Assembly: GCF_002954325.1 (NCBI RefSeq)
Contig: NZ_MQVX01000001.1
Location: 2,285,383 to 2,349,382 of the forward strand
Source: Aureicoccus marinus
Lineage (GTDB): Bacteria > Bacteroidota > Bacteroidia > Flavobacteriales > Flavobacteriaceae
Length of the DNA stretch: 64,000 nt
Reading direction: 5' to 3'
Under the pieces are notes generated by a model. That model saw only the letters and a list, made by a program, of their open reading frames with translations. It did not search any database and was not told the DNA's origin. This document shows positions 17,755-27,084 of this stretch, in pieces (the stretch's first letter is position 1; the number at the start of each line of letters is the position of its first letter). A program made the translations under genes and the position numbers.

Positions 17755-18486
17755 ATGAAACACTGCTTTTTACTTTTAGGAGCCTCTTCCGGAATTGGTC
17801 TTGCCCTGGCCGAAGTCCTGGTAAAAAAACAACACCAGGTTGTTCTCGTCGCACGTCGGCAAGAACCCATGGCAGCACTGCAAAGTCAGTATCCGGGCTT
17901 GGTGAATCACTACCAGCTCGACCTGACTCAACCCAGTATTTCCGAGGCTTTGGACGAGATCTATAGCCTTCATCCAGAAATAAACCGAATAGTATATTTA
18001 GCGGGATGGGGAGACCTCAATGCAAACCTTGATCTCCATATTGAACTAAAGACCCAAGAACTCAACACCCACAGTTTTACCAAAGTAGCGGTTTGGGGGA
18101 CAGGTGTTCTCAGTACGGCCACAGAAGCAGTCTTTGTCAACATCAGTTCCTTAGCTGGTCTGCGCGGTGGCGGTTTTGCACCGGCCTACAATGCGAGCAA
18201 GGCATATCAAATCAACTATTGGGAAGGCTTGAGGCAAAGAGCGACCAAGCAAAAGCTGCCCCTTCGTTACTGCGATGTTCGTCCAGGGTTTGTCGATACA
18301 GATATGGCCAAAGGCGAAGGTCAGTTTTGGGTGGCCAGCCCGAAAAAGGCAGCCAAACAATTAGCCAGAAAGATCGCCAAGAAGCGCGCAAAAGACGTTC
18401 CGGAGATTTTTTATCTGACAAAACGATGGAAAATAATCGCCATAATTCTCAAGATTTTGCCAAATTGGCTCTACAAATCCCTTTAG
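17755..18486 (+). CDS. SDR family NAD(P)-dependent oxidoreductase
   Basis: A 243-residue Rossmann-fold dehydrogenase. The cofactor loop is GASSGIG (9-15), and the catalytic residues are Ser131/132, Tyr145 and Lys149 (NISSLAG...YNASK). PG at the end of the active-site region (VRPGFVDTDMAKG) is typical of classical SDRs. The substrate is unknown. The start lies two bases after a terminator T-tract, and the acyltransferase gene follows after one base, so SDR, acyltransferase and HD hydrolase probably form one unit. Confidence 0.9.
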   Translation: MKHCFLLLGASSGIGLALAEVLVKKQHQVVLVARRQEPMAALQSQYPGLVNHYQLDLTQPSISEALDEIYSLHPEINRIVYLAGWGDLNANLDLHIELKTQELNTHSFTKVAVWGTGVLSTATEAVFVNISSLAGLRGGGFAPAYNASKAYQINYWEGLRQRATKQKLPLRYCDVRPGFVDTDMAKGEGQFWVASPKKAAKQLARKIAKKRAKDVPEIFYLTKRWKIIAIILKILPNWLYKSL

Positions 18487-18487
18487 C

Positions 18488-19225
18488 ATGCGAAAACTCC
18501 TGGCCTATCCTCTTTCGATCCTTTTCTTGATCGCCTTCGGACTTTCGTTGCTGATATTCCACCCTATTCAGTGGATTTCTTATAACGTATTCGGCTATGA
18601 AGCGCACCGCATGAGTGTCGCTATTTTGAACTGGTTCCTCATTCGATCCACCCATATTTTGGGAACCACCTATGACTTTGGAAAGATGGATCATCTGCCT
18701 AAGGGCCGGCCCATGATTGTGATTACCAATCACCAAAGTATGTACGACATCCCGCCTTACATCTGGTTTATGCGACGCTTTCATCCCAAGTTCGTCAGCA
18801 AAAAAGAACTGGGCAAAGGCATCCCAAGTGTTTCCTTTAATCTCAAATATGGAGGCTCCGTGCTGATCGATCGCAAAGACAGTAAACAAGCCCTGGGTAA
18901 AATTGCAGAACTCGCCGCTTATATCGAAAAGCACAACCGAACCGCAGTGATCTTCCCCGAAGGAACGCGTAGCCGAGACGGAAAACCCAAAAAGTTCTAC
19001 ACTTCCGGTTTGCGGGTTTTACTGGAGAACGCACCCAATGCCATCTTGGTTCCGGTCAGTATTAACAACTCCTGGAAAATGGTTCGCTATGGTCAGTTTC
19101 CCTTAGGGATCGGAAACCGCATCTCTCATACCATTCACGATCCCATCGAAAACAACAAAGATCCCGAAGTTCTGCTCAAAGAAATTGAGGCCATCATCGT
19201 GGGAGGAGTTCACCATCAACCTTAG
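18488..19225 (+). CDS. 1-acyl-sn-glycerol-3-phosphate acyltransferase (PlsC family)
   Basis: A 245-residue membrane-bound acyltransferase that makes phosphatidic acid from lysophosphatidate. The N-terminal helix (about 8-26) anchors it. Motif I is NHQSMYD (81-87, the His-x4-Asp catalytic pair) and motif III is FPEGTRSR (156-163). Length and order are typical. It starts one base after the SDR stop and ends three bases before the HD-domain gene. Confidence 0.92.
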   Translation: MRKLLAYPLSILFLIAFGLSLLIFHPIQWISYNVFGYEAHRMSVAILNWFLIRSTHILGTTYDFGKMDHLPKGRPMIVITNHQSMYDIPPYIWFMRRFHPKFVSKKELGKGIPSVSFNLKYGGSVLIDRKDSKQALGKIAELAAYIEKHNRTAVIFPEGTRSRDGKPKKFYTSGLRVLLENAPNAILVPVSINNSWKMVRYGQFPLGIGNRISHTIHDPIENNKDPEVLLKEIEAIIVGGVHHQP

Positions 19226-19228
19226 TTC

Positions 19229-20002
19229 ATGCTGGCTTTACCCGAACACGCGCAACTCCGTCAAGAACTCGAGCCCTGGACCAATCAGTTTGGCTATACC
19301 GTTCAGTATGTTTTTAAAGTCCTTCAAGACGCAGAGGCAGGCCACGACTGGCATCACGTACAACGGGTCTACGATAACACCTTGCAAATTTTAGAGCAAG
19401 AAGCGCTCAATCAGCGTTTACCCGAAGGAACTACAGCCTTGGCCATTTGGGGGGCTCTACTCCACGATATAGCCGACGACAAATTCCATCCCGACCCCAA
19501 CAGTTCAGCCCGCCAAGGCCTGGAAAATCATTTACGGGAACTCGCCTTCCCGGAGGGTATGCGTGACGAAGTCTTGTACCTCATCGAATGGGTCTCCTTT
19601 AAAAAGTCTTTTGACGCCAAAGCGGGCTCCGAAGAAGAACAACCCGAGCACAAAATCAAAGCCCTGCACATCCTGCGCGATGCCGATCGCCTGGACGCCA
19701 TTGGAGCCATTGGTTTGGCCCGGGCCTTCCACTACGGTGGATTTAAAAACCGCCTTTTTTTTGATTCTACCATTCCTCCTGTTCATTATCAAAACGGCGA
19801 AGCCTACCGCAAAAGCACAGCCCCAACGATCAATCACTTTTACGAGAAACTGCTGCTCTTGAAAAAGAAGATGTACACTCCCAGCGGTCGCGAGCTTGCG
19901 GAACAACGACATTCCTTTCTTCTCGCTTTTTTAAAGCAGTACTATTCCGAAATGGGTTTCCAAAGCCCCCCACCCGGGTTTGAGCTGGAAGTCTTTGAGT
20001 GA
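19229..20002 (+). CDS. HD domain phosphohydrolase
   Basis: A 257-residue protein with an HD metal-phosphohydrolase domain. Visible metal ligands are His39/His42 in GHDWHH, His79-Asp80 in ALLHDIADD, and Asp residues in LRDADRLDAIG. The pattern resembles YedJ-like HD proteins that hydrolyse nucleotides or related phosphates; the exact substrate is unknown. It is the last gene of the apparent unit with the SDR and PlsC genes. Confidence 0.85.
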   Translation: MLALPEHAQLRQELEPWTNQFGYTVQYVFKVLQDAEAGHDWHHVQRVYDNTLQILEQEALNQRLPEGTTALAIWGALLHDIADDKFHPDPNSSARQGLENHLRELAFPEGMRDEVLYLIEWVSFKKSFDAKAGSEEEQPEHKIKALHILRDADRLDAIGAIGLARAFHYGGFKNRLFFDSTIPPVHYQNGEAYRKSTAPTINHFYEKLLLLKKKMYTPSGRELAEQRHSFLLAFLKQYYSEMGFQSPPPGFELEVFE

Positions 20003-20038
20003 TTTCGTATCTTCAGAGTCAACCACAAACCAGTTTTA

Positions 20039-21463
20039 ATGAAACGGCGATCATTTGTCAAGCAAATTGCGGCTTCCTCCGCAGCTTTTTCTATTGTTCC
20101 CAGCCATGTGCTCGGGAAAACCCATGTCCCACCTTCAGATACGCTCTATGTCGCCGCCTTTGGCGTTGGAGGACGCGGTGCCGGCGTCATACGAGGCATG
20201 GAAGCCACAGGCAAGGTCAAATTTGTCGCCCTGTGTGATGTAGATGATAAGCGCGCAGCCGCCACCTATAAGCGCTACCCCAACGTAAAACGCTACCGGG
20301 ACTTCCGCAAAGTCTACGACGAAGCCTTGTCCGATATTGACGCGATCATGGTGGCCAGCCCAGACCACACCCACGCCAGTACCTCCCTGCCCTTTATGCG
20401 TGCTGGCAAGCATGCCTATGTCGAAAAACCTTTAACCCACAACATTTACGAAGCGCGGTTAATGACCCGTGTAGCCGAAGAACAGGGCATTGTCACCCAA
20501 ATGGGGAATCAGGGAGCCTCCAGTGAAGGCAGCCGCAAAGCCAAAGAATGGGTAGAATCCGGCGTCATCGGAAAAGTTCACACCATTGATTGCTGGTCAA
20601 ATCGACCGGTTTGGCCTCAAGGGGTTCCCCTACCAACTAAAAAGATGAGAATCCCCAAGACCCTCGACTGGGACCTGTGGTTAGGCCCCGCCGAAATGCG
20701 GGACTTTCACTCCTCTTACTTGCCCTTTAAATGGCGCGGGTTCTGGGATTTTGGAACGGGAGCGCTCGGTGACATGGGTTGCCACATCATCGAAACCCCC
20801 TTCAGTGTTTTGGATTTGGGATACCCCAAAGAAGCCGAAGCCAGTTGTACCACGGTTTGGGTGGACGACTTTGTCGTGGCCGATTACAGTCACTCCTGCC
20901 CTCCTTCTTCCAAAATACACCTCAAATTCGATCACCCGGACCATGGCGAAATCGCTTTGAACTGGTTTGATGGCGGGATTATGCCCAACCTGCCGGACGA
21001 ACTCAAAGATGGAGAAACCATCGGCGCCTCTGGTGGTGGAACGGTGATGTATGGCGAAAAAGGAATTTTGGTCGCAGATGTCTATTCCCGCAACGCTCGT
21101 CTTCTGCCTTCCGAAACCATGGATCTTTTTAACGCCCCGGAACCGAGCATTCCTCGAATCGAAGGGAATATGGGCGGTCATATCGCCAATTTTGTACAGG
21201 GATGCCTGGAAGGAAAACCCACCTCCTCGCCTTTTTCTCGCTCTGGTCCATTGACCGAAATTGTACTGATGGGGAATTTGGCCGTTCGAGCCTTCCAATA
21301 CCGCAAGTTCACCCCTTCCACAGATGCAAACGAAAACGGAAGCTACAGCTATCCGGGACGTCGCAAATTGCATTGGGACGGAGAGAATATGGAAATCACC
21401 AACTACCCCGAAGCCAATCAATGGGTAAAACGGGAATACCGAGAAGGCTGGTCACTCGAATAA
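20039..21463 (+). CDS. Gfo/Idh/MocA family oxidoreductase with Tat signal
   Basis: A 474-residue NAD(P)-dependent sugar-type oxidoreductase. The N-terminus MKRRSFVKQIAASSAAFS is a twin-arginine signal, so the folded, cofactor-loaded enzyme is exported. The Rossmann motif GVGGRGAG is at about 41-48, and the sugar-binding signature VEKPLTHN follows at about 132-139. Secreted Gfo/Idh proteins are abundant in carbohydrate-degrading Bacteroidota and act on sugars or polyols; some are glycosidases of family GH109. The gene overlaps the convergent radical SAM gene by 12 bases. Confidence 0.9.
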   Translation: MKRRSFVKQIAASSAAFSIVPSHVLGKTHVPPSDTLYVAAFGVGGRGAGVIRGMEATGKVKFVALCDVDDKRAAATYKRYPNVKRYRDFRKVYDEALSDIDAIMVASPDHTHASTSLPFMRAGKHAYVEKPLTHNIYEARLMTRVAEEQGIVTQMGNQGASSEGSRKAKEWVESGVIGKVHTIDCWSNRPVWPQGVPLPTKKMRIPKTLDWDLWLGPAEMRDFHSSYLPFKWRGFWDFGTGALGDMGCHIIETPFSVLDLGYPKEAEASCTTVWVDDFVVADYSHSCPPSSKIHLKFDHPDHGEIALNWFDGGIMPNLPDELKDGETIGASGGGTVMYGEKGILVADVYSRNARLLPSETMDLFNAPEPSIPRIEGNMGGHIANFVQGCLEGKPTSSPFSRSGPLTEIVLMGNLAVRAFQYRKFTPSTDANENGSYSYPGRRKLHWDGENMEITNYPEANQWVKREYREGWSLE

Positions 21464-22540
21464 GCTCAATTGGGTAGAGGGGGCCGAAGAGTCGGACGGA
21501 AAGCGTATAAATAAATCCTTTCGCAAAACCGTCTTCGGCGCATCCGGAAAAAAGCGTCTACGCGCTAAGCGTGCCATTTGTTGAATTTGCTGAGCAACCG
21601 GGCCTTGTCCGGTTTGCCGCAATCCAAATCGGCTCTCATTCAACTTGCCTCCATGACAAGCCTTGATCTGACTCAGGATACGGTCGGCTTTTTCAGGCAA
21701 AGCACTTTTGACCCATTCCTCAAAAATAGCCCCTATACCTCCGTTTAAGCGGACCAAAGAAAACCCCATTTCCAGCGCACCATGATCGGCTGCCGCTTCG
21801 GCTATACCCAAAATTTCTGAAGAATTGAGGGCGGGAATGATCGGCGCAATCATCACCCGAACGGGCACCCCCGCTTCGCTGAGTTGCTTGATGGCCTTTA
21901 AGCGCTTCTGCACACTGGCTGTTCTCGGTTCAAGCAATCTTCGGGTCGGCTCGTGCAGGGTGGTCAAAGAGATATAAACCGATACCAATTCCTTTTCGGC
22001 CAAGGGTTTCAGTAGATCCAAATCCCTTAGAAGCAAAGCGTTCTTGGTAATAATTCCGACTGGATGTTGATGCTCCAAAAAAACTTGCAAACACTTTCGA
22101 CTGAGTTTAAACCGTTTTTCGGCCGGCTGATAAGCATCCGTATTTCCCGAAAGCATAATAGCAGAGGGTTCCCAGGATTTCTTCTGAAGGTGCTTACGCA
22201 AAAGTTCCGGCGCCTGCTTTTTGATCAGAATCCGCTTTTCGAAATCCAAAGAGGCATCCATTCCCCAATAATTGTGAGTATTGCGGGCATAGCAATAAAC
22301 ACAACCGTGTTCACAGCCTTGGTAAGGGTTTAGCGAATAAGCCATAGACAGGTCCGGGCTCTTCACGCGATTGACCAAGGTTTTGGGAAAGACCGGAACA
22401 AAGACCGTATTGGACGATTCTGCCTGCTCTTCATTAAGGCGGCAGTATTCTAAAAAGTCGTCCCGCTGGGTATGGCTTAAGCGTTCAAAGGGGTTGTCAT
22501 GGTGGGCCTGGGCTCCACGACCTTTTTGATGTGGGTTCAA
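21452..22540 (-). CDS. PA0069-type radical SAM protein
   Basis: A 362-residue radical SAM protein. The cluster motif is Cys76-x3-Cys80-x2-Cys83 (GCEHGCVYCYA), and the sequence DASLDFE just after it is a hallmark of the spore-photoproduct-lyase-related PA0069 group. Proteins of this group are uncharacterised; sequence relatives repair DNA photodamage, but this is not shown for the group. It is the last gene of a minus-strand run beginning with the HemJ-like gene, 27 bases after the secreted-protein gene. Confidence 0.85.
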   Translation of the reverse strand: MNPHQKGRGAQAHHDNPFERLSHTQRDDFLEYCRLNEEQAESSNTVFVPVFPKTLVNRVKSPDLSMAYSLNPYQGCEHGCVYCYARNTHNYWGMDASLDFEKRILIKKQAPELLRKHLQKKSWEPSAIMLSGNTDAYQPAEKRFKLSRKCLQVFLEHQHPVGIITKNALLLRDLDLLKPLAEKELVSVYISLTTLHEPTRRLLEPRTASVQKRLKAIKQLSEAGVPVRVMIAPIIPALNSSEILGIAEAAADHGALEMGFSLVRLNGGIGAIFEEWVKSALPEKADRILSQIKACHGGKLNESRFGLRQTGQGPVAQQIQQMARLARRRFFPDAPKTVLRKDLFIRFPSDSSAPSTQLSLFE

Positions 22541-22567
22541 ATCAGGATTTATTCCAATTATAAGGAA

Positions 22568-24124
22568 TTATTCCTGAAAATCAAGCATGACAAGTTGTTT
22601 TTTACTTCCTCTTTTGGCGTAGAACAAGAGGTGGTTGTCGTCTTGCAAGTCGAGGGGTTTAGAAACCATCAAAGGCAGGCGAGCTTCTGAGGCATCAATC
22701 ACCTTCTCGTATTTCAGTTTTCCTTCCTCGTCCAAGCAGATCACAAACAGATTCCGATTGCGACTGAGGCCTTGTTTAAAAATCAAACGCTCGTTCGCGA
22801 TGAGCTCGGGATGCTCTGTGGCGGAGCTAATAAAGAAATAGGTCTTTCCATCTTTTTGGTAACTCCCATAAGAAGCATAAGCCCCATCGTTTTGGGTCAC
22901 TTCCGCCTTGTTGATATTTCGGGCCCAAAGAAGCTCTCCATTTGGACTGAGTTTCGCCGAAATGATATCGTTGTGGTGAAAGCGATCTACCTGTACGCGT
23001 TGACCCGCTCCGGTGTCGTGCAAACTCTGAGTGACAAAGTATTCCTCGGCGTTAAAAAGAAGGTTTCCGTTGCGATCCGTATAAGCCCCCTTGAAAACAA
23101 GGTTCTTGATCGACTGATCGTCTTCTCTACCAAACTTATCGGCCATAAACTGGTCCGTAAAGGGGTTGTAGCGCTGAGCCGTAACCGAGAAGGATTGGGG
23201 CTGAATCTCGAAAAAAGACAGACCATTGAAGCGTTTATCCGGACGATCTGCATAGAATCCCAAACAGACTATTCTGTCGGCGAGCACCATCGGATAAAGG
23301 CCTTCCGAATGCTTGTTTCCTTGATCAAAAACAAGAGAATCAATACGGGAATCGGCAAATCGAAGCATCTCATACTGGAACTTTCGCTCCTTGGCTTCAA
23401 ATCGTTTCTTTTTGAAATGGGCCTTTCCTACCAGGTAGACTTCGCCGGGGTTTTTACCCAGTGCCATCTGCTCAAAAGCATAGTTTTTCTTCTCGGTGAG
23501 CTCGCTGAAGTCGCGCTCCCACACCTTGGTCAGGTCCGCTCGGTAATAATGCAAGCGTTGTTGCTCAATTTTGCCCTTTTTTTGCTGCACATGAATAACG
23601 AAACCCTGGTGATTGGTGTCAAAGAAGACCGCCGTCGAGAGTCCCCTTTTAAATCGCCTGTGGTAATGGTCCGAATCCAAGGGATTTTGCACTTGTTGTG
23701 AACGGATATGCAAAAGAGGCACCTCCTTGAAGCGGCAGGGGTCGATTGAACTGCGGTGCATGCTGTAGGTGTACCGCTCACGTTCGTAATCATATTTTAA
23801 GAAGAGTAGGTGCAATTGGCCATTGTGTACATAACCATCCACAAAATCAACGCCTTTTAGTTTGTAGTTGAATTCGGAAACCAGCTCCATCTCGCTGTTG
23901 TACTGCTCGATATAATAGCCTCGAGGACGAAGAATAAGACCCTGAAAATATTCGCGAACACCGATATAACCTCCGTTACCGTCCTTGCTAAGGGTCAGTA
24001 AACGTGAGTATCTATACCGGTCGTTATATTTTTCACCAAAGTCGTACTTTATGGGCATTTCCTGGGCTTTCAAGCCCGAAAAACAAAGACAGCATAAAAA
24101 GAAAAGGGGGTAAAATTTGCGCAT
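22568..24124 (-). CDS. Hypothetical secreted protein, in frame with the upstream hydratase gene
   Basis: A 518-residue protein of unknown function beginning MRKFYPLFFLCCLCFSGLKAQ, a normal Sec signal peptide ending in AQ. The rest is rich in beta-strand-like aromatic stretches with no domain I recognise. There is no stop codon between it and the enoyl-CoA hydratase gene, so the two form one 794-codon reading frame. The internal signal peptide argues that translation starts anew at the ATG complementary to 24122-24124. Confidence 0.65.
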   Translation of the reverse strand: MRKFYPLFFLCCLCFSGLKAQEMPIKYDFGEKYNDRYRYSRLLTLSKDGNGGYIGVREYFQGLILRPRGYYIEQYNSEMELVSEFNYKLKGVDFVDGYVHNGQLHLLFLKYDYERERYTYSMHRSSIDPCRFKEVPLLHIRSQQVQNPLDSDHYHRRFKRGLSTAVFFDTNHQGFVIHVQQKKGKIEQQRLHYYRADLTKVWERDFSELTEKKNYAFEQMALGKNPGEVYLVGKAHFKKKRFEAKERKFQYEMLRFADSRIDSLVFDQGNKHSEGLYPMVLADRIVCLGFYADRPDKRFNGLSFFEIQPQSFSVTAQRYNPFTDQFMADKFGREDDQSIKNLVFKGAYTDRNGNLLFNAEEYFVTQSLHDTGAGQRVQVDRFHHNDIISAKLSPNGELLWARNINKAEVTQNDGAYASYGSYQKDGKTYFFISSATEHPELIANERLIFKQGLSRNRNLFVICLDEEGKLKYEKVIDASEARLPLMVSKPLDLQDDNHLLFYAKRGSKKQLVMLDFQE

Positions 24125-24952
24125 AGACCAGGGGTTTGGTTCGTCTTTTACCCCTGCCTGCTCAGAGCTTAACTTCCCGGGAAATTGGCTTTTCTCTTTT
24201 GTAAAAAAGGCCTGGGTCCCTTCCTTGAAGTCGTCCGTTCCAAAACACGTGGCAAAGGCATCAATCTCAACGTCATAGCCGTTGACATCGTGTTTAAAAC
24301 CGGCATTGACGGCATTTATTGCGTGTTTAATGGCTACAGAAGAGTTTTGTGTGACCTTTTCGGCCAACTGCATCGCCAAGTCCAATAATTCGTCCGCCGG
24401 CACCACATGATTAACCAAACCATAGGCCAAAGCCTTCTCGGCATTGATCATCGAAGCGGTTAGAATAAGTTCCATTGCACGACCCTTCCCGATCAGGTTA
24501 GGCAAGCGCTGTGTTCCGCCGTACCCGGGAATTACGCCCAGAGTAACTTCAGGTAATCCCATTTTGGCGTTGCTACTGGCAATTCTAAAATGACAAGACA
24601 TCGCCAATTCCAGGCCTCCGCCCAGAGCAAAACCGTTCACCGCGGCAATAACCGGCGTTCCCAATTCTTCCACAAAGCTGAAGAGCTGTTCTTGCCCCTT
24701 GGCCGCCAATTCGCCTCCCTGTTTCGCATTAAAGTCAGCAAATTCCGAGATATCGGCACCCGCCACAAAGGCCTTTTCACCACTACCCGTCAAGATGATG
24801 GCCTTGATCTCGCGATTTTCATCCAAGGCTTTAAAGGCATCGTGAAGCTCTTCTATCGTTTCCCTGTTTAAGGCATTTAGCTTATTCGGGCGGTTAATGG
24901 TCACTTGGGCGATAGCATTGTTTATTTCGACCAAGAGGGTATTGAATTCCAT
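24125..24952 (-). CDS. Enoyl-CoA hydratase/isomerase (crotonase) without its own stop codon
   Basis: Residues 1-260 are a complete crotonase: oxyanion-hole residues in FVAGADI (62-68) and GFALGGG (107-113), and catalytic glutamates Glu115 and Glu135 (GGLELA and GLPEVTLG). The family normally ends at the PGK found here at 258-260. Instead the frame continues 16 residues (LSSEQAGVKDEPNPWS) and enters the signal peptide of the next protein. The bases GGGAAGTTAAGC would give a stop right after PGK if one T were removed. It hydrates trans-2-enoyl-CoA in fatty-acid or short-chain acyl-CoA breakdown. It follows the kinase gene after two bases. Confidence 0.85.
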
Positions 24953-24954
24953 AG

Positions 24955-26433
24955 TTATGCGGGTTTTTGATTCTCTGTTGCTCCGGAAAAGACCGGATAT
25001 AAAACTTTAAACGTGGTTCCAACACCCTCTTCCGAGGTAAATTCGATGGATCCCTGACTGTTTTCTACAATATTTTTGACCATCCCAAGGCCCAATCCCA
25101 TCCCACTGTTCTTGGTGGTGAACTTGGGCTCAAAGATCTTGTCCATATTCTCTTCCGATATTCCAATTCCATTGTCTTGAACGGCAATGCAGATCATATC
25201 TTCTTCTCGAGCTACGGTGACCAGAATCTTAGGGTCTTTCTGTTCTTCCATGGCCTGAATGGCATTCTTGACCAGGTTGGTTACTACCCGGATCAACTGG
25301 GTTCGATCCAGTTTGGCAATGAGCTCCTCTTCCTCGGCCATAAAGAGGATATAAGGCTCGTGAAATATGTCCAGAGCCAGCTTAACAATGGCGACCACAT
25401 TAAGGGTTTCTCTTTGTTGAGCAGGCATCTTGGCAAAATTGGAGAATGCCGACGCGATGTTACTCATGGTGTCAATCTGCTGGATCAGACTTTCTGAAAA
25501 TTCCCGAAGTTTTGCCGGTGAAGCCGGATCTTCTGGATCAAAACGCCGTTCAAAACTCTGTACACTCAAACGCATCGGGGTCAAAGGATTCTTGATCTCA
25601 TGAGCGACTTGACGCGCCATTTCTCGCCAAGCCTGCTCCCGTTCCCCTCGGGCCAGTTTAGCGGCACTTTCTTCCAGCTCGTCAATCATTTCGTTGTAGC
25701 CAGCGACCAGTTGATCAATTTCAATAGAACTCTCTTCTATTTCGATCTTTTCATTGCGCCGGGTAAGGTCCGTTTTGGCCATCTTATCCGTAATCTGCTG
25801 AAGGGATTGGGTGATGTAGCGCGAGATAAAAAAAGCAAGGAAGACCGCCGCGACCAACATCAACAGATACACGCCCGAAAGACGGGTCAAAAACTCCCGC
25901 AGTTCGTTTTCGTTAAAGGAGTTGTCCTCGTAGTAAGGGACATTTAATATACCGATCGGTTTAAAGCGATTATCATAGATAAAATTGTAGCTCGCCTGGT
26001 AGGTCTGTCCCGCCTTGTCCTTCTGCTCCACATAGCGCTTATCCGCGGTGTGCCAGAGGGTATCGATGATGGCGTATTCCAGGCAATTTTCGATGGTATC
26101 GGTTTCAAAGGACTCGCTCGAACTCTTGAGTAATTCCCCTTCCAAATCATAAATATTGAAGGGAATTTTATGGACTTCTGCGATCTTGTAGATCTCGTCC
26201 CGAAAGATAAAAGGCAGGTTTTCTGTAATGGGTTCGTAGCTCGTCTCGCGGATGGTAAAGGCGATACTTTGCATCACCTGAGCTTCTTTTCGCTCCAGCC
26301 TTTTCTTGTGATAATCCTGGGACTGTTCTCCGTACTGGTAGATGGTAACACCGGCAATCAAAACAGAAGCGATGAGCACCAAAATGATCATCGACATGAA
26401 GATTCTAAACCGTAAAGATCTTTTCTGAAACAC
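24955..26433 (-). CDS. NtrY-like sensor histidine kinase
   Basis: A 492-residue kinase with two membrane segments (about 10-32 and 186-206) enclosing a periplasmic sensor domain, a HAMP segment (about 205-262), a HisKA domain with His278 in VAHEIKNPLTPMRLS, and an HATPase domain (about 375-480: NAIQAM, DNGIGI, GLGLGM boxes). The H-box plus PLTPM matches NtrY-type kinases. No response regulator gene lies nearby, so it is an orphan within the window. It sits between a HemJ-like gene (30 bases upstream) and the hydratase gene (two bases downstream). Confidence 0.9.
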   Translation of the reverse strand: MFQKRSLRFRIFMSMIILVLIASVLIAGVTIYQYGEQSQDYHKKRLERKEAQVMQSIAFTIRETSYEPITENLPFIFRDEIYKIAEVHKIPFNIYDLEGELLKSSSESFETDTIENCLEYAIIDTLWHTADKRYVEQKDKAGQTYQASYNFIYDNRFKPIGILNVPYYEDNSFNENELREFLTRLSGVYLLMLVAAVFLAFFISRYITQSLQQITDKMAKTDLTRRNEKIEIEESSIEIDQLVAGYNEMIDELEESAAKLARGEREQAWREMARQVAHEIKNPLTPMRLSVQSFERRFDPEDPASPAKLREFSESLIQQIDTMSNIASAFSNFAKMPAQQRETLNVVAIVKLALDIFHEPYILFMAEEEELIAKLDRTQLIRVVTNLVKNAIQAMEEQKDPKILVTVAREEDMICIAVQDNGIGISEENMDKIFEPKFTTKNSGMGLGLGMVKNIVENSQGSIEFTSEEGVGTTFKVLYPVFSGATENQKPA

Positions 26434-26462
26434 GCCAGGCTTTTTGCTAAAGGTATTTAAAA

Positions 26463-27008
26463 TTACGCCTTGGGGTTTCGCTCACGCACCTTTTTGTACC
26501 AGCGTATCCCCAACATCAACAAGACGGCCAACCCAAACAGTCCGAGCACCCCGTACACCCAATCTAAACTGTTTCTCAGAATGACCAAGAAGACGACAGC
26601 AAACAAGATTAAGGTTGCGACCTCATTCCAGATCCGCATCTGGCGCGAAGTGTACCGAAACTCTCCCCTCTGCATTTGCAAGAAGATCTGGTGACACTTG
26701 CCGTGGTAGAAAAACAGCAGCAGAACAAAGCTGAGCTTGATGTGCATCCACCCCATTTCTAACCAAACCGGTTGTAAGGTCAACAAGGTAATTGCAAAAA
26801 CCGTGCAAAGAATCGCAGATGGCCAGGTGATGATGTACCACAATCGCTTCCCCATAAGGGCCAACTGCTCCCCCAATATGCTCTTGGCGGGTTCCTCTTT
26901 AAGATTCGCTTCTATTTGGTAAATGAAAATTCGGGGAATGTAAAACAAGCCTGCAAACCAGGTAACCACGAAGATTAAATGCAAAGCTTTGATGTAATTG
27001 TACAGCAT
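26463..27008 (-). CDS. hemJ: HemJ-like protoporphyrinogen IX oxidase (CopD-like membrane protein)
   Basis: A 181-residue protein with about four to five membrane helices. HemJ marks are His10 at the N-terminus (KALHLIFVVTWFAGLFYIPR with Trp17 and Arg26) and GKRLWYIITWPS in the second segment. HemJ oxidises protoporphyrinogen IX to protoporphyrin IX, the step before ferrochelatase, in many bacteria lacking HemG and HemY. That fits the haem genes at 33322-44229, where no other oxidase gene is seen. It lies downstream of a strong terminator, so it likely has its own promoter, and the kinase gene follows. Confidence 0.75.
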   Translation of the reverse strand: MLYNYIKALHLIFVVTWFAGLFYIPRIFIYQIEANLKEEPAKSILGEQLALMGKRLWYIITWPSAILCTVFAITLLTLQPVWLEMGWMHIKLSFVLLLFFYHGKCHQIFLQMQRGEFRYTSRQMRIWNEVATLILFAVVFLVILRNSLDWVYGVLGLFGLAVLLMLGIRWYKKVRERNPKA

Positions 27009-27016
27009 AACGAATC

Positions 27017-27056
27017 AAAAAAGCACTCTCTAAAACCTGGGTTTCTAAGAGTGCTT
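27017..27056 (-). terminator. Intrinsic terminator after the BNR-repeat protein gene
   Basis: On the minus strand a 9-bp perfect stem (AAGCACTCT/AGAGTGCTT), extended through a mostly paired inner region, is followed by six T residues. It lies 28 bases after the stop of the large minus-strand gene at 27085 and separates it from hemJ. Confidence 0.8.
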
Positions 27057-27084
27057 CAAAGGTAATGCTCTTTTGGCTAAGGCC

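Noticed and set aside
18449..18934. Minus-strand open frame of 161 codons
   Set aside because: Antisense to the PlsC gene, no domain.
20681..21421. Minus-strand open frame of 246 codons
   Set aside because: It is antisense to the Gfo/Idh gene, with a composition typical of reverse-frame shadows.
22772..23701. Plus-strand open frame of 309 codons
   Set aside because: It lies opposite the secreted-protein gene, has no recognisable domain and mirrors its codons; it is an antisense shadow.
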